A stretch of 64,000 bases of DNA, taken from assembly GCA_016776925.1 (NCBI GenBank), contig JADHSL010000009.1:1-64000 (forward strand), in the 5' to 3' direction. Below are positions 48,425 through 58,105 of the stretch, piece after piece. Origin of the DNA: Pirellulales bacterium. Its GTDB lineage: Bacteria > Planctomycetota > Planctomycetia > Pirellulales > UBA1268. Position 1 is the stretch's first letter. Every line of letters starts with the position of its first letter. The position numbers were made by a program, and so were the translations under genes. The notes beneath the pieces are model-generated. The model was not told the DNA's origin and did no database searches. It saw nothing but the letters and a program-made list of their open reading frames with translations.

Positions 48425-50692
48425 ATGCCGTCTGATTCGTCACCTCAGCGAGAACTTTTTACGAATCGCCCAGCTTGGGAAGAGGATGACGTACGGAATG
48501 GCGTGATTGCAACTGTTGTGTTGCCAGAGGGGGTTGAAAAGCCACTTGATTATCTTGTGCCAAACGATTTGGTTGCAGAGGTGGAGCCTGGTCGTCGTGT
48601 TCACGTGCCTCTTGGTAAAGGTAATCGGCGAAGATTGGCGTACTGTGTTGCTGTGCGACATGGAGAGTTGCCACAGCATCCACTGAAGTCTGTGGTTGGA
48701 GTAGAGGATGAGAAGCCACTTCTTTCAGAACGGATGCTCGAACTCACAGGCTGGATGGCTGATCGCTGGATGGCGCGTCGAGGTGATGTGCTTGAAGCGG
48801 TACTTCCTGCTGGAGTGCGTTTACGGCGTCAAGTGAAACGAGTGCCGTTGTTGGTGTCGACAGGAGAGCAGGGTAATCGTCGTCCGACAAAAAATCAAAA
48901 AAAGATTCTTGACGCTGCAAGTCACCCCATACCGTTCGATGAACTCCTAAAAGTTACTGGAGTTTCGCGTGGTGTTGTTCATCGTCTGCTCAAGGCAGGT
49001 CTGTTGTTAGAGAGTGGGTCGATTGAACGTGACACCCAAACAGAGTCCGTAAATGATGGGTTTGTCAGTGATGAATTGCCAGTACTTTCTTCTGATCAAG
49101 AGAAGGCCCTGGAAGCGATTCTGCAGCCATTGCAACAAGGCGAGCATGAGACAGTCGTGTTATTTGGTGTGACTGGAAGTGGCAAAACAGAGGTTTATCT
49201 AAGGGCAGTTACAGAAACTGTCGCGAATGGCAAGCAAGCGATCGTGCTCGTTCCAGAAATCAGTCTTACGCCACAGACCTGCGACCGCTTCCGTTCGCGT
49301 TTTGGTAAAGTAGCGGTGCTCCATAGTCATCTTACGCCAGCCGAGCGTCATACTCATTGGCGAGAGATTGCTGCGGGGCGTGTCAATGTAATTGTTGGTG
49401 CTCGCAGTGCGATTTTTGCTCCCGCTCCGCGTCTGGGTCTCATCGTTATCGATGAAGAACACGAAAATTCCTTTAAGCAGGCGACTTCCCCTCGCTATCA
49501 CGCCCGGGATGTTGCTGAATGGATTGCACGAAAAGAAAAAGTTCCTCTTGTGCTCGGGTCAGCGACACCTTCTCTTGAAACTTTTGCGCGATGTCTATCG
49601 GGTGATTGGAAAATGTGCCGAATGCCGGGGCGAGTTGGCGGATCAGAACTGCCTGCAGTTTTGACAGTTGACTTGCGAGATAGGAAGGCTCGTTCCAAAG
49701 GTGCAATAAGTCCACGATTGGCGGCGGGCATTGAATGGGCATTGAATGCTGGTGGTCAAGTCATGTTGCTTCTCAATCGGCGAGGATTTGCGACTCATCT
49801 GCAATGTAAATCATGTGGTCATGCCTTGCATTGTCCACAGTGTGCTTTGGGTCTCACGCTGCATCAGCCCGGCAACCGAGGGATATGTCATGGCTGTGGT
49901 CTTGTGACGGCAGTGCCTGAGTCCTGTCCCTCCTGTGGAGTCCAGGAGATCGTTCATCGCGGGACTGGCACACAGCGATTAGAGGATCAAGTACGGTCGC
50001 AGTTTCGAGGGATTCGGGTGGCGCGTATGGATACCGATACCATGCGTACTCGCGGAAGCCACGAAAAGACACTCACAGCTTTTCGTAAGCACGAGATTGA
50101 TTTGCTGGTTGGAACACAGATGATTGCGAAAGGTCTCGATTTCCCGAATGTAATGCTTGTCGGAGTCATCAATGCAGATGCGGCACTTCATCTAGCTGAT
50201 TTTCGTGCCTCTGAACGGACGTGCCAACTTGTCACTCAGGTAGCCGGACGGAGTGGTCGCGGGCCTCGTGGTGGTCGTGTGGTTGTTCAAACAAGCACAC
50301 CTGAGCACCCTGCAATGCGGGCCGCTGCAGTTCATGATTACGAAGCATTTGTTCAAAGCGAACTCCCGATTCGGGAATCTCTTCTCTATCCTCCGTTTGG
50401 GAGTGTTGTACGAATCGTTGTTCGAGGGGCTGTCAACGACGCTGCTGCCGATTGGGCGAAGTATCTCGTTCAACGACTTACTAAAAGTGCACAGGAAAAT
50501 GACACGATTCGGATTCTAGGCCCGGCGCCAGCACCAATTTCCCGTATTCGTGATCGCTATCGTTGGCATCTGCAGGTGCATGGGCCAGACCCAGAGATGC
50601 TCCGAAACCTTGTCCGTCGGAGCACGGCTGGTCTCAAAACGCCAAAAGAAATCGCCTGGATTGTTGATGTTGATCCAGTTGAAATGCTTTAA
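48425..50692 (+). CDS. priA: Primosomal replication-restart helicase PriA
   Basis: A 755-residue superfamily 2 helicase that reloads replication at stalled forks. It has an N-terminal DNA-binding domain, the Walker A GVTGSGKTEVY (near residue 245), the DEAD-type box DEEHENSFKQ, GSATPSLET, and the zinc-binding Cys cluster CKSCGHALHCPQC...CHGCG...CPSCG that marks PriA. TQMIAKGLDFPNV and AGRSGRG-type QVAGRSGRG follow. I chose the ATG at 48425 (MPSDSS), 15 codons after the ORF-track start. It heads a plus-strand block with a histidine kinase, rnhA and recG. Confidence 0.95.
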   Translation: MPSDSSPQRELFTNRPAWEEDDVRNGVIATVVLPEGVEKPLDYLVPNDLVAEVEPGRRVHVPLGKGNRRRLAYCVAVRHGELPQHPLKSVVGVEDEKPLLSERMLELTGWMADRWMARRGDVLEAVLPAGVRLRRQVKRVPLLVSTGEQGNRRPTKNQKKILDAASHPIPFDELLKVTGVSRGVVHRLLKAGLLLESGSIERDTQTESVNDGFVSDELPVLSSDQEKALEAILQPLQQGEHETVVLFGVTGSGKTEVYLRAVTETVANGKQAIVLVPEISLTPQTCDRFRSRFGKVAVLHSHLTPAERHTHWREIAAGRVNVIVGARSAIFAPAPRLGLIVIDEEHENSFKQATSPRYHARDVAEWIARKEKVPLVLGSATPSLETFARCLSGDWKMCRMPGRVGGSELPAVLTVDLRDRKARSKGAISPRLAAGIEWALNAGGQVMLLLNRRGFATHLQCKSCGHALHCPQCALGLTLHQPGNRGICHGCGLVTAVPESCPSCGVQEIVHRGTGTQRLEDQVRSQFRGIRVARMDTDTMRTRGSHEKTLTAFRKHEIDLLVGTQMIAKGLDFPNVMLVGVINADAALHLADFRASERTCQLVTQVAGRSGRGPRGGRVVVQTSTPEHPAMRAAAVHDYEAFVQSELPIRESLLYPPFGSVVRIVVRGAVNDAAADWAKYLVQRLTKSAQENDTIRILGPAPAPISRIRDRYRWHLQVHGPDPEMLRNLVRRSTAGLKTPKEIAWIVDVDPVEML

Positions 50693-50843
50693 GTTCTGCA
50701 TCGAGGCACTGCTGCCAAATCCTGAGTTCGTGAATTTCTTTGAATGTAATTTCATGCATTGGAAGCGTGCTATCGCGATCAGGTGATATAGATTTCGCGG
50801 ACTTCCCGGCGATGCGGTAAGATACGAGCAGAGGTAGTACTAC

Positions 50844-52553
50844 ATGGCGTATCAGTCATTTAAAGAAATTCTTGGTGAAACGAGTCTGGAGAGAAAATGT
50901 CGCTTTCTCTTTGGTCTTTGTTTGCTTCTGCTTATTACGGGAAGTTTTTGGTGGTACGGCCAACGGACTGAGGAAATCGTCTTTACGACAACAAGGAGCA
51001 CCGGAAGACACCTTGTTGACGCGGTGATGATCAATCATCACTGGAAAAATCTTGAGGCCGACAAGAAGTACACGAATCCGATTGAAACACTCGGCAAGAT
51101 GCTTCAAAATCAGCCCTACAGTTGGAGGATTCTTTCTCCGGATGCCTCGCCTGAGGAATTGGCCAGTTACACTCGACTTGATGCAGCTGTTCTCAATTAT
51201 TTTGTTGAGAATCCGCCGCCGAAGAAAGGCGATGAATCCTCAACGAGCCTCTTGCCGACTTCAGACGATGAGTACCGAGAGTACCGGACTGCTGATAAGA
51301 AAGAGTACCACTATTATCAGCCAATTCGTGTTCAGCAGTCGTGTCTTATTTGCCATGAATTTCGTGGCAGTGTTCGGGGAAAAGATGGCGAGGATCCACC
51401 AACCAATCGTCAAGAATATGCCGATGGCGATCTTATGGCCATTGTAAAAGTTGTCATGCCAGATGGAATAACACGACAAGCAATAAATTGGAATCGTGCG
51501 ATCCTGCTAGCGACAGCAATCATAACAGTGTTCCTCGCCATGCTTGCAGCCTATTTGATCGTGCGCTATGTCATTGTGAAGCCACTCGAGCATTTGCGGG
51601 ATGTGAGTGACGAAGTCCGTCGTGGAAATGTTGACGCAAGGGCTGATATTCATACAGCAGATGAGTTTGAGGAACTCGGTGTGGCTTTCAACAGAATGCT
51701 TCGGGGGCTTGTTGAGTCTCAGGAGAAACTGAAAAAAGTGAATGGAGACCTTGATGGCAAAGTTGATGAGCTTGCGAGAGCCAATATGCATCTCTATGAA
51801 ATGAATCGATTGAAGGGCGACTTTCTCGCCACCATGAGCCACGAGTTGCGGACGCCACTCAATAGTATTCTTGGTTTTTCCGATGTGCTTGGGTCCAATC
51901 AATTACTTGATGAGAAGCAGGTTCGGTATGTTGAAAATATTCGGAAGTCCGGCCGCATGCTGCTTGAGATGATTAATGATATTCTTGATCTCGCCAAGAT
52001 GGAGGCAGGCAAAATGGATGTCCGGGCAACCAGTTTTGATCTTGGTTCTATTGTCTCGGCGCAATGTGACATGATTCGTCCGATGGCAGAAAAGAGGAAG
52101 ATTGATCTCACGATAGTGGTGAGTGATGAGATTCTGAAGATTGAACAGGACCAATCAAAGTTGCAGCAAATTTTGTCCAACCTTCTGTCCAATGCCGTAA
52201 AGTTCACCCCAGAGGGTGGTCAGATTTCTGTTGCCGGAAAGCTGCTTGATGCCGAATACTTCGTACTCGAAGTTTCTGATACGGGGGTTGGCATTGCTGC
52301 TGAGGAACAACAGGCTATTTTTGAAAAGTTTAGGCAGAGCAGTGATTTTCAGGCGGGTGATGATGCAATGACGCGAGAGATTTCAGGGACCGGACTTGGG
52401 CTCTCAATTGTTCGGGAACTGTGTCGTTTGCTGGGTGGTGATGTTACTGTTGAGAGTCATCTGGGGCAGGGTAGTAGCTTTCGAGTTCGACTCCCTGTTT
52501 GTCTGAAAGCATGCGGCATGCCACCGGCGATTCCGATTGCTTCATCAGCCTGA
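50844..52553 (+). CDS. Tll0287-like heme-binding sensor histidine kinase
   Basis: A 569-residue transmembrane kinase. The first membrane helix is at about 20-40. It is followed by a periplasmic Tll0287-like (DUF3365) sensor containing one heme-c attachment motif CLICH (167-171). The second membrane helix is at about 220-243, then HAMP (about 243-297) and HisKA with the phospho-His in ATMSHELRTPLN (His 333). HATPase at about 440-550 carries DTGVGIA and GTGLGLSIV. A covalently bound heme on the outside face suggests sensing of redox state or a gas. No response regulator is adjacent, so the output partner is elsewhere. Confidence 0.92.
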   Translation: MAYQSFKEILGETSLERKCRFLFGLCLLLLITGSFWWYGQRTEEIVFTTTRSTGRHLVDAVMINHHWKNLEADKKYTNPIETLGKMLQNQPYSWRILSPDASPEELASYTRLDAAVLNYFVENPPPKKGDESSTSLLPTSDDEYREYRTADKKEYHYYQPIRVQQSCLICHEFRGSVRGKDGEDPPTNRQEYADGDLMAIVKVVMPDGITRQAINWNRAILLATAIITVFLAMLAAYLIVRYVIVKPLEHLRDVSDEVRRGNVDARADIHTADEFEELGVAFNRMLRGLVESQEKLKKVNGDLDGKVDELARANMHLYEMNRLKGDFLATMSHELRTPLNSILGFSDVLGSNQLLDEKQVRYVENIRKSGRMLLEMINDILDLAKMEAGKMDVRATSFDLGSIVSAQCDMIRPMAEKRKIDLTIVVSDEILKIEQDQSKLQQILSNLLSNAVKFTPEGGQISVAGKLLDAEYFVLEVSDTGVGIAAEEQQAIFEKFRQSSDFQAGDDAMTREISGTGLGLSIVRELCRLLGGDVTVESHLGQGSSFRVRLPVCLKACGMPPAIPIASSA

Positions 52554-52671
52554 AGCAAGGCTGGCAGTCGAAGGTGTTTCCTTCTTGAGTCAGACCTCAT
52601 ATTCTGAAATACGAGTTACAGAGACTAGTGCGACCATTCGATTCTTCAACTTCCATTTGATTAAAAAAGAA

Positions 52672-53157
52672 ATGCCTGCTGAAAAAAAGAAAAAGCCTGA
52701 GGTTTTACTGTTCACCGACGGCGCGTGTAGCGGGAATCCGGGGCCGGGAGGATGGGCTTATATTCTGCGACACCCTGAAACAGGGCGCGAGACTTCAGCG
52801 CAGGGGAGTGAGGCGGATACGACAAACAACCGAATGGAGTTGACTGCTGCAGTTCAGGGTCTTCAGCAATTGAAGCGGCCGACGTGTGTCGAACTTGTAA
52901 CCGATAGTGTGTACGTTGGGACAGGTCTTTCAGACTGGCTGCCAAAATGGAAAAAGCAGGGCTGGAAAAGAAAAGAGCGGGGACGCTTTGTGGCCGTCAA
53001 GAATGAGGATTTATGGCGAGAGTTGGATCGACTGGCAGCATCTCACAGCGTTATTTTTCAACATGTCGCGGGACATTCTGGGCATCCAGAAAATGAGCGG
53101 TGTGATGAAATGGCCGTTGCTGCATACCAGCCACTCTTGCCTGGTTCCAAGAAATAA
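52672..53157 (+). CDS. rnhA: Ribonuclease HI
   Basis: Degrades RNA in RNA-DNA hybrids. 161 residues, the normal size. All four acidic catalytic positions are visible: FTDGACSGNPGPGGW, TNNRMELTAA, TDSVYVGTG, and HVAGHSGHPENERCDEMA with the His loop. I chose the ATG at 52672 (MPAEKKKK); the ORF-track start lies 45 codons upstream and overlaps the kinase gene. It is followed directly by recG, 9 bp away, and both handle R-loops and forks with priA. Confidence 0.95.
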   Translation: MPAEKKKKPEVLLFTDGACSGNPGPGGWAYILRHPETGRETSAQGSEADTTNNRMELTAAVQGLQQLKRPTCVELVTDSVYVGTGLSDWLPKWKKQGWKRKERGRFVAVKNEDLWRELDRLAASHSVIFQHVAGHSGHPENERCDEMAVAAYQPLLPGSKK

Positions 53158-53166
53158 TGGGCCGGC

Positions 53167-55341
53167 ATGTCGATCGAAGAAGAAAACACAGAAGATGCTG
53201 GTCAGGCTGAGACAGGCTCTGAACTCAGGACTCGCCTCGAACGGTTACCGGGTGTAGGTTCGATTCGAGCGGCCAAACTTGCGAAACTTGGCCTTGTTAC
53301 TGTCCGTGATGCGCTGATGCATTTCCCACGAGACTATCGTGATTTTACTGGAAAGCATTGCCTTGATGAATTGGTTGAAGGTGAGCATGCATCTCTAGGG
53401 GGAACTGTTCTTTCTGCCTTTCTCCGGACGATATCCCGCGGCCGAACAATGCTGGCCGTAGAGGTTGAGACCGAGCAGGGACCAATGAGATGTGTGTGGT
53501 TCAATATGCCCTTTCTTGCACCCCGTTTCACAGTAGGCCGTCGATTCGTAGTAGCTGGCCAGCCTCGACGTAATGGCGCGAAGTGGGAATTTTCACATCC
53601 AGAGGTTCGGTGGCTGGATGAAGCGGAAGACAGTAGTCCCGTTGAGTGGCTTGCGGTGTATCCGCTCACGGAGGGGGTACTGCAATCTCACGTTCGATTG
53701 GCTGTACAGGCTGCCCTTAGTACGGCTGCAGATCATCTTGAAGAGTCACTTCCTAATTCTCTGCTGGAATCAAAGAACCTTATGTCGATTGGAGAGGCAA
53801 TACGCTCGATTCATTGTCCTGAGAGTCGTGATGCGATGGAAGCTGCGCGGAGACGTTTTGTATATCAAGAGCTTCTCATGTTGCAGTTAGCACTTCGGCT
53901 TCACCGTGGGCAGCAGGATGTTCGGCAGACTGCACCATCTATCGACATAGATTCTCGCCTTGATAGTCGCATCAAAGCACTCTTTTCACACGATTTTACT
54001 GCTGCACAAAAGCGAGTGTGTGTAGAAATTGCATCTGATATGCGACAGACAAAACCGATGAATCGACTCCTTCAGGGTGATGTTGGAAGTGGCAAGACGG
54101 CTGTTGCGGCCTATTGCATGCTTGCAACTGCAGCCACATCTGTGCTCGGAGCCAAGTCTGAAGAAGATAGCTCCTCAATGAGCCCATCGGGTCGCTTTCA
54201 GGCAGCGATTATGGCTCCGACTGAGCTTCTGGCACGACAGCACTACCACACACTGACTTCTCTTTTGACGGAACGCGGGTCTTCTCTTCAAGTTGGGCTC
54301 TTAGTAGGCGGACAGCGAGTAGCCGAACGGCGAAAGCTACGAGAACAGATTGAATCAGGTGAGATTCAATTAGTCGTGGGTACGCAGGCTCTTATCTGTA
54401 GTGAAGCTGCATTCGCTAATCTTGGACTAGTCGTTATCGATGAACAGCATCGATTTGGTGTTCTCCAACGGGCGCTCTTACGACAGGGTTCTCGTGACCC
54501 GCACACACTAGTGATGACGGCGACGCCAATACCTCGAACAGTAGCCCATGCCGTGTATGGGGACTTGGACATATCGGTCATTGATGAATTACCTCCAGGG
54601 AGGCAAGAAGTCGCTACATACCGGGTTGCGAACGATCAGGCAGAGCAGTGGTGGGAATTCTTTTGTAAGAAGCTGAAAGAGGGTCGTCAGGGATATGTCG
54701 TAGTTCCAACGGTTGATATATCTGGTCGAGACATGGCGAGTATTTCTTCGGCATTTGAGTCACTCGCAAATGGGCACCTTGAAGCATTTCGACTGGGGCT
54801 TCTTCATGGACGGATGAAACCAGATCAAAAAGCATCTGTGATGGCAGACTTTCGTGATCGGCGTTTTGATGTTCTCGTAGCAACAAGTGTCATTGAAGTT
54901 GGGATTGATGTGCCGAATGCCACACTCATGACGATTCTTGATGCTGAAAATTTTGGACTCGCACAACTGCACCAATTACGCGGGCGAATTGCCCGAGGTC
55001 GTGTGCAGGGTATCTGTGCTGCAGTTACTGATGCAGAGGCAAGTACATCACCCCGCATTGACGCATTCGTCTCAACCGCAGATGGATTTGTATTAGCTGA
55101 GCAAGATCTAATCTTGCGCGGTCCAGGCGATATATTAGGGTCGCGTCAGAGCGGATCCCCTCCGCTGTATCTTGCTGATCTCCTTCGAGATGGGGCCGTG
55201 GCTGCCGAAGCTCGAAGTGACGCAAAGACCATATTTGAGACCGACCCAGCGCTGGATGACCCCAAATTTATACGGCTGAAGAAAGTGTTGTTAGGCCGCT
55301 GGGCTGCGACACTCAACCTTGGCCTGGAGAGGGTAAGTTAA
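53167..55341 (+). CDS. recG: ATP-dependent DNA helicase RecG
   Basis: Remodels stalled forks and branched DNA. The 724 residues include an N-terminal helix-hairpin-helix-like region (LPGVGSIRAAKLAKLGL), the OB-like wedge domain (LGGTVLSAFLRT...), Walker A LLQGDVGSGKTAVA (near 299), PTELLARQHY, DEQHRFGVLQR, TATPIPRT, and motif V/VI RGRIARG-type QLRGRIARGR. The C-terminus carries the RecG-style DFRDRRFDVLVATSVIEVGIDVPNA and the GPGDILGSRQSG signature. It is 9 bp after rnhA. Confidence 0.97.
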   Translation: MSIEEENTEDAGQAETGSELRTRLERLPGVGSIRAAKLAKLGLVTVRDALMHFPRDYRDFTGKHCLDELVEGEHASLGGTVLSAFLRTISRGRTMLAVEVETEQGPMRCVWFNMPFLAPRFTVGRRFVVAGQPRRNGAKWEFSHPEVRWLDEAEDSSPVEWLAVYPLTEGVLQSHVRLAVQAALSTAADHLEESLPNSLLESKNLMSIGEAIRSIHCPESRDAMEAARRRFVYQELLMLQLALRLHRGQQDVRQTAPSIDIDSRLDSRIKALFSHDFTAAQKRVCVEIASDMRQTKPMNRLLQGDVGSGKTAVAAYCMLATAATSVLGAKSEEDSSSMSPSGRFQAAIMAPTELLARQHYHTLTSLLTERGSSLQVGLLVGGQRVAERRKLREQIESGEIQLVVGTQALICSEAAFANLGLVVIDEQHRFGVLQRALLRQGSRDPHTLVMTATPIPRTVAHAVYGDLDISVIDELPPGRQEVATYRVANDQAEQWWEFFCKKLKEGRQGYVVVPTVDISGRDMASISSAFESLANGHLEAFRLGLLHGRMKPDQKASVMADFRDRRFDVLVATSVIEVGIDVPNATLMTILDAENFGLAQLHQLRGRIARGRVQGICAAVTDAEASTSPRIDAFVSTADGFVLAEQDLILRGPGDILGSRQSGSPPLYLADLLRDGAVAAEARSDAKTIFETDPALDDPKFIRLKKVLLGRWAATLNLGLERVS

Positions 55342-55362
55342 CGGAGAGTGTAATCCTACTGA

Positions 55363-56496
55363 TTAGGCCGTGACGATTGCTTCGCCACTCTCCCAGAGAT
55401 GCCCGTTTCGATCCACACGGCGATATAGCGTGTCTCTTTCGATCGGTTCTCTTCCTGCTTCTCGAATTAGATTCTTAATTTTGTCTACAGTGAGGATTTC
55501 AGGTGTCTCGGCCCCGGCATCGTGGTAGATCAATTCATGCCGCACAGTACCGTCGATATCATCTGCACCGTATGCAAGTGCTGTTTGGGCCGTGCCCAAC
55601 CCCAGCATGATCCAATACGCTTTCATGTGGTCGAAGTTGTCGAGCACAAGCCGGCTTATAGCCATTGTTCTGAGGCTCATTGCAGCTGATGGCTTTGGGA
55701 TATGGGATAGTCGCGTGTTGTCTGGGTGGAAAGCCAGAGGGATAAAGGTTTGGAAACCACCAGTTTCATCTTGAAGGTCCCGCAAGCGAATTAAATGATC
55801 TGTGCGGTGGTAGGCATTTTCTAAACTTCCATAGAGCATTGTTGCGTTGGATCGTAAGCCTAAGGAATGTGCGATTCGATGAATCTCAAACCACTCTTTA
55901 GTGTCAGCTTTATGCTCACAAATTTTACTTCTTACTTCGGGATGAAAGATTTCAGCACCTCCACCCGGGAGACTTCCTAGCCCAGCCGACTTCATCTCAC
56001 TCAGAATATCCTTAATGGAACGCTTCGTAAGGTGGCAGAACCAATTGATTTCAACAGGCGTCCATGCTTTTAAATGAAGTGAGGGGTAAGTCTCGTGCAA
56101 GATTTGGATGATGTTGAGGTATGCATCGTACTTTTTTTGGTGATGCAATCCGCCAACGATATGCATTTCGGTACTCCCTGCATCAACAGCTTCCTGCCCT
56201 CGCTGAAGAATTTGTTCGTCTGTCATCCAGTAACCGCGATCGTCTCTTAAATCTGCCCGAAAAGCACAAAAAGAACAACGGTACACGCAAACATTCGTCG
56301 GATTAAGATGTGTGTTGATGTTGTAGTAGCCAGCATCTCCATTTTTTCGTTCCCGCACAAGGTTTGCGAGTTCACCAAGTTCATGAAGATCGACAGAATC
56401 ATCCCAAAGGCTCTCGGACTCTTTGGACGACAATCGCTCACCGCAGACTACTTTTTCACGAATTGAATCAAGTGATCGTTGCACTGCAGATATCAT
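55363..56496 (-). CDS. mqnE: Aminodeoxyfutalosine synthase
   Basis: A radical SAM enzyme of the futalosine menaquinone pathway that joins the adenosine part to a chorismate-derived acid. The cluster motif CVYRCSFCAF is at about residues 71-80, and GSTEMHIVGGLHH and GSLPGGGAEIF are characteristic of MqnE/MqnC relatives. Length (377) and the YWIMLGLGTAQTALAYGADDIDGTV segment fit MqnE. It is last in a minus-strand group with mqnP, ubiX and menG. Other futalosine genes (mqnA, B, C, D) are not in the window. Confidence 0.93.
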   Translation of the reverse strand: MISAVQRSLDSIREKVVCGERLSSKESESLWDDSVDLHELGELANLVRERKNGDAGYYNINTHLNPTNVCVYRCSFCAFRADLRDDRGYWMTDEQILQRGQEAVDAGSTEMHIVGGLHHQKKYDAYLNIIQILHETYPSLHLKAWTPVEINWFCHLTKRSIKDILSEMKSAGLGSLPGGGAEIFHPEVRSKICEHKADTKEWFEIHRIAHSLGLRSNATMLYGSLENAYHRTDHLIRLRDLQDETGGFQTFIPLAFHPDNTRLSHIPKPSAAMSLRTMAISRLVLDNFDHMKAYWIMLGLGTAQTALAYGADDIDGTVRHELIYHDAGAETPEILTVDKIKNLIREAGREPIERDTLYRRVDRNGHLWESGEAIVTA

Positions 56497-56573
56497 GTGT
56501 GGATCCTCAGAATGGAATTCTCGCTGTAACTAAAGATAAAACCGCAAATGAGTAAAAAAAACAACCGAATAAA

Positions 56574-57506
56574 TTACGCCAACCAGAGATCGGCACTGAT
56601 TCCTGCGAGGAGGACAAGGCCAATCACGGCATTTACCGTGAAAAAGGCCTGATTTATACGAGAAAGGTCTCGTGAACTCACTAGAAGGTGTTCAACAACA
56701 AGCAGGACTGCAATCCCGCAGACGGTCGATGTGGTGTAGATGCCAACAAGAGGGGTTGTTTGTGGAAGTGCCAAGAGGGCCACAGTTGCCAGCAGATGAA
56801 AAAAACCGGAGATGTAAAGCGCCCCTTTTATGCCGAAGCGAGCGGGAAGGCTTTGTAGGTGTTCGTTGCTGTCAAATGCAGCATCTTGACACGCGTAAAT
56901 TGTGTCGAAGCCAGCAACCCAGGCAGTAACAGCTAAGGCCAGAACACATGCAGGGACGATGTCTGAAGGATTTGAAAGTACTGCAGGGCCACGGACGGCA
57001 ATCCAGGCAGCGAGTGGAGTCAGGCCAAGTGCTGTACCAAGCCAAACGTGCGCAAATGGTGTAAATCGTTTTGCATAGCTATATCCCAAGAGCCAGGCTA
57101 ACACTGGCAAGGAGAGAGTTGCTGGCAACCAGTTTGGAAGAAACAGCAAAGTTGATCCTATGAATAGAACTGATGATGAATAGACCAGTCTTTGAACGTC
57201 ACTCACGGAAAGGAGGCCTTTTGGCAGATGCCGATCCGCAGTGCGTGGGTTGCGGGCATCTATTTCCCTATCAACGAGGCGATTGAATGCCATTGCCGCC
57301 GTGCGGGCCGTAGCCATGCAGACAACGATACCAATCGCAAGTTTCAGCCAGTGGAATGCTGAGAGTTGTGGGTTCTCAGCTACTTCAATGCGGGCCGCAA
57401 TCATACCCGACATAATTGCGAAAGGCATCGCAAAAATTGTATGTGAGAATCGAACGAGCTCGAGGTACGAGCGAAGTGTCGCCGCCATAGATTTCAATGT
57501 CCCCAA
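56574..57506 (-). CDS. mqnP: UbiA-type prenyltransferase (menaquinone, MqnP-like)
   Basis: A 310-residue integral membrane enzyme that attaches a polyprenyl chain to the menaquinone ring precursor. It has about eight hydrophobic helices, the first Asp-rich motif NRLVDREIDARNPRTADRHLP (the NxxxD type), and the second one near DTIYACQDAAFDSNEH. Size and motif order match the 4-hydroxybenzoate/MqnP polyprenyltransferase group. Its start overlaps the ubiX stop by 13 bp; an internal ATG at 57488 (MAATLRSYLEL) is an alternative. mqnE follows after 77 bp. Confidence 0.92.
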   Translation of the reverse strand: MGTLKSMAATLRSYLELVRFSHTIFAMPFAIMSGMIAARIEVAENPQLSAFHWLKLAIGIVVCMATARTAAMAFNRLVDREIDARNPRTADRHLPKGLLSVSDVQRLVYSSSVLFIGSTLLFLPNWLPATLSLPVLAWLLGYSYAKRFTPFAHVWLGTALGLTPLAAWIAVRGPAVLSNPSDIVPACVLALAVTAWVAGFDTIYACQDAAFDSNEHLQSLPARFGIKGALYISGFFHLLATVALLALPQTTPLVGIYTTSTVCGIAVLLVVEHLLVSSRDLSRINQAFFTVNAVIGLVLLAGISADLWLA

Positions 57507-58105
57507 CGGCTGACAAGTTTGTTGGCAATGTTTAGTTGGTCACAAATACGAGCGACAACAAAATTGACAAGATCATCGATGGTTTTCGCATTGTGATAGA
57601 AGCCAGGCGAAGCGGGCAAGACGACGGCTCCGGCTTCATGAATGGACTGCATGTTTTTCAGTTGAGGGAGCGAAAGGGGGCTCTCTCGTGGCACGACAAT
57701 AAGTTTTCGGCGTTCCTTCAGATGCACCTCAGCTGCTCGGTGAATAAGGTTGTCACCCATTGCATGAGTAACAGCGGCGAGCGTACTTCCGCTACATGGG
57801 CAAATCACCATTGCGCTTGTCAGGAACGAACCACTCGCAATCGGTGCCATGAGGTTTTTGTAATGATGGTAGGTGAGGCGACCAGACTGGGGCGTCGCAG
57901 TTCCGAGGAATTGCTCAGTGGAAAAATCATCAAGACCGAGTGACTCGCCGAGCTCCTGCTCAAACACTGCTTTTCCCGAAGGACTCACTGATAGATGTAC
58001 GTCGCAGTTCGCATCAAGAAGCACGTGAAGGAGCCTGCGTGAATAAATCGCTCCTGAGGCACCGGTAACCCCTAATACGATAGGGTGGTGAGAAGTAGTG
58101 CTCAT
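57494..58105 (-). CDS. ubiX: Flavin prenyltransferase UbiX
   Basis: Makes prenylated FMN, the cofactor of UbiD-type decarboxylases such as the one used in menaquinone synthesis. The 203-residue flavoprotein has GVTGASGAIYSRRLL, LAPIASGSF-type LMAPIASGSFLTSAMVICPCSG, and ERRKLIVVPRESPLSL, all family signatures, and ends normally. The ATG overlaps the menG stop as ATGA (58102-58105). No ubiD/mqnL gene is present in the window. Confidence 0.95.
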   Translation of the reverse strand: MSTTSHHPIVLGVTGASGAIYSRRLLHVLLDANCDVHLSVSPSGKAVFEQELGESLGLDDFSTEQFLGTATPQSGRLTYHHYKNLMAPIASGSFLTSAMVICPCSGSTLAAVTHAMGDNLIHRAAEVHLKERRKLIVVPRESPLSLPQLKNMQSIHEAGAVVLPASPGFYHNAKTIDDLVNFVVARICDQLNIANKLVSRWGH

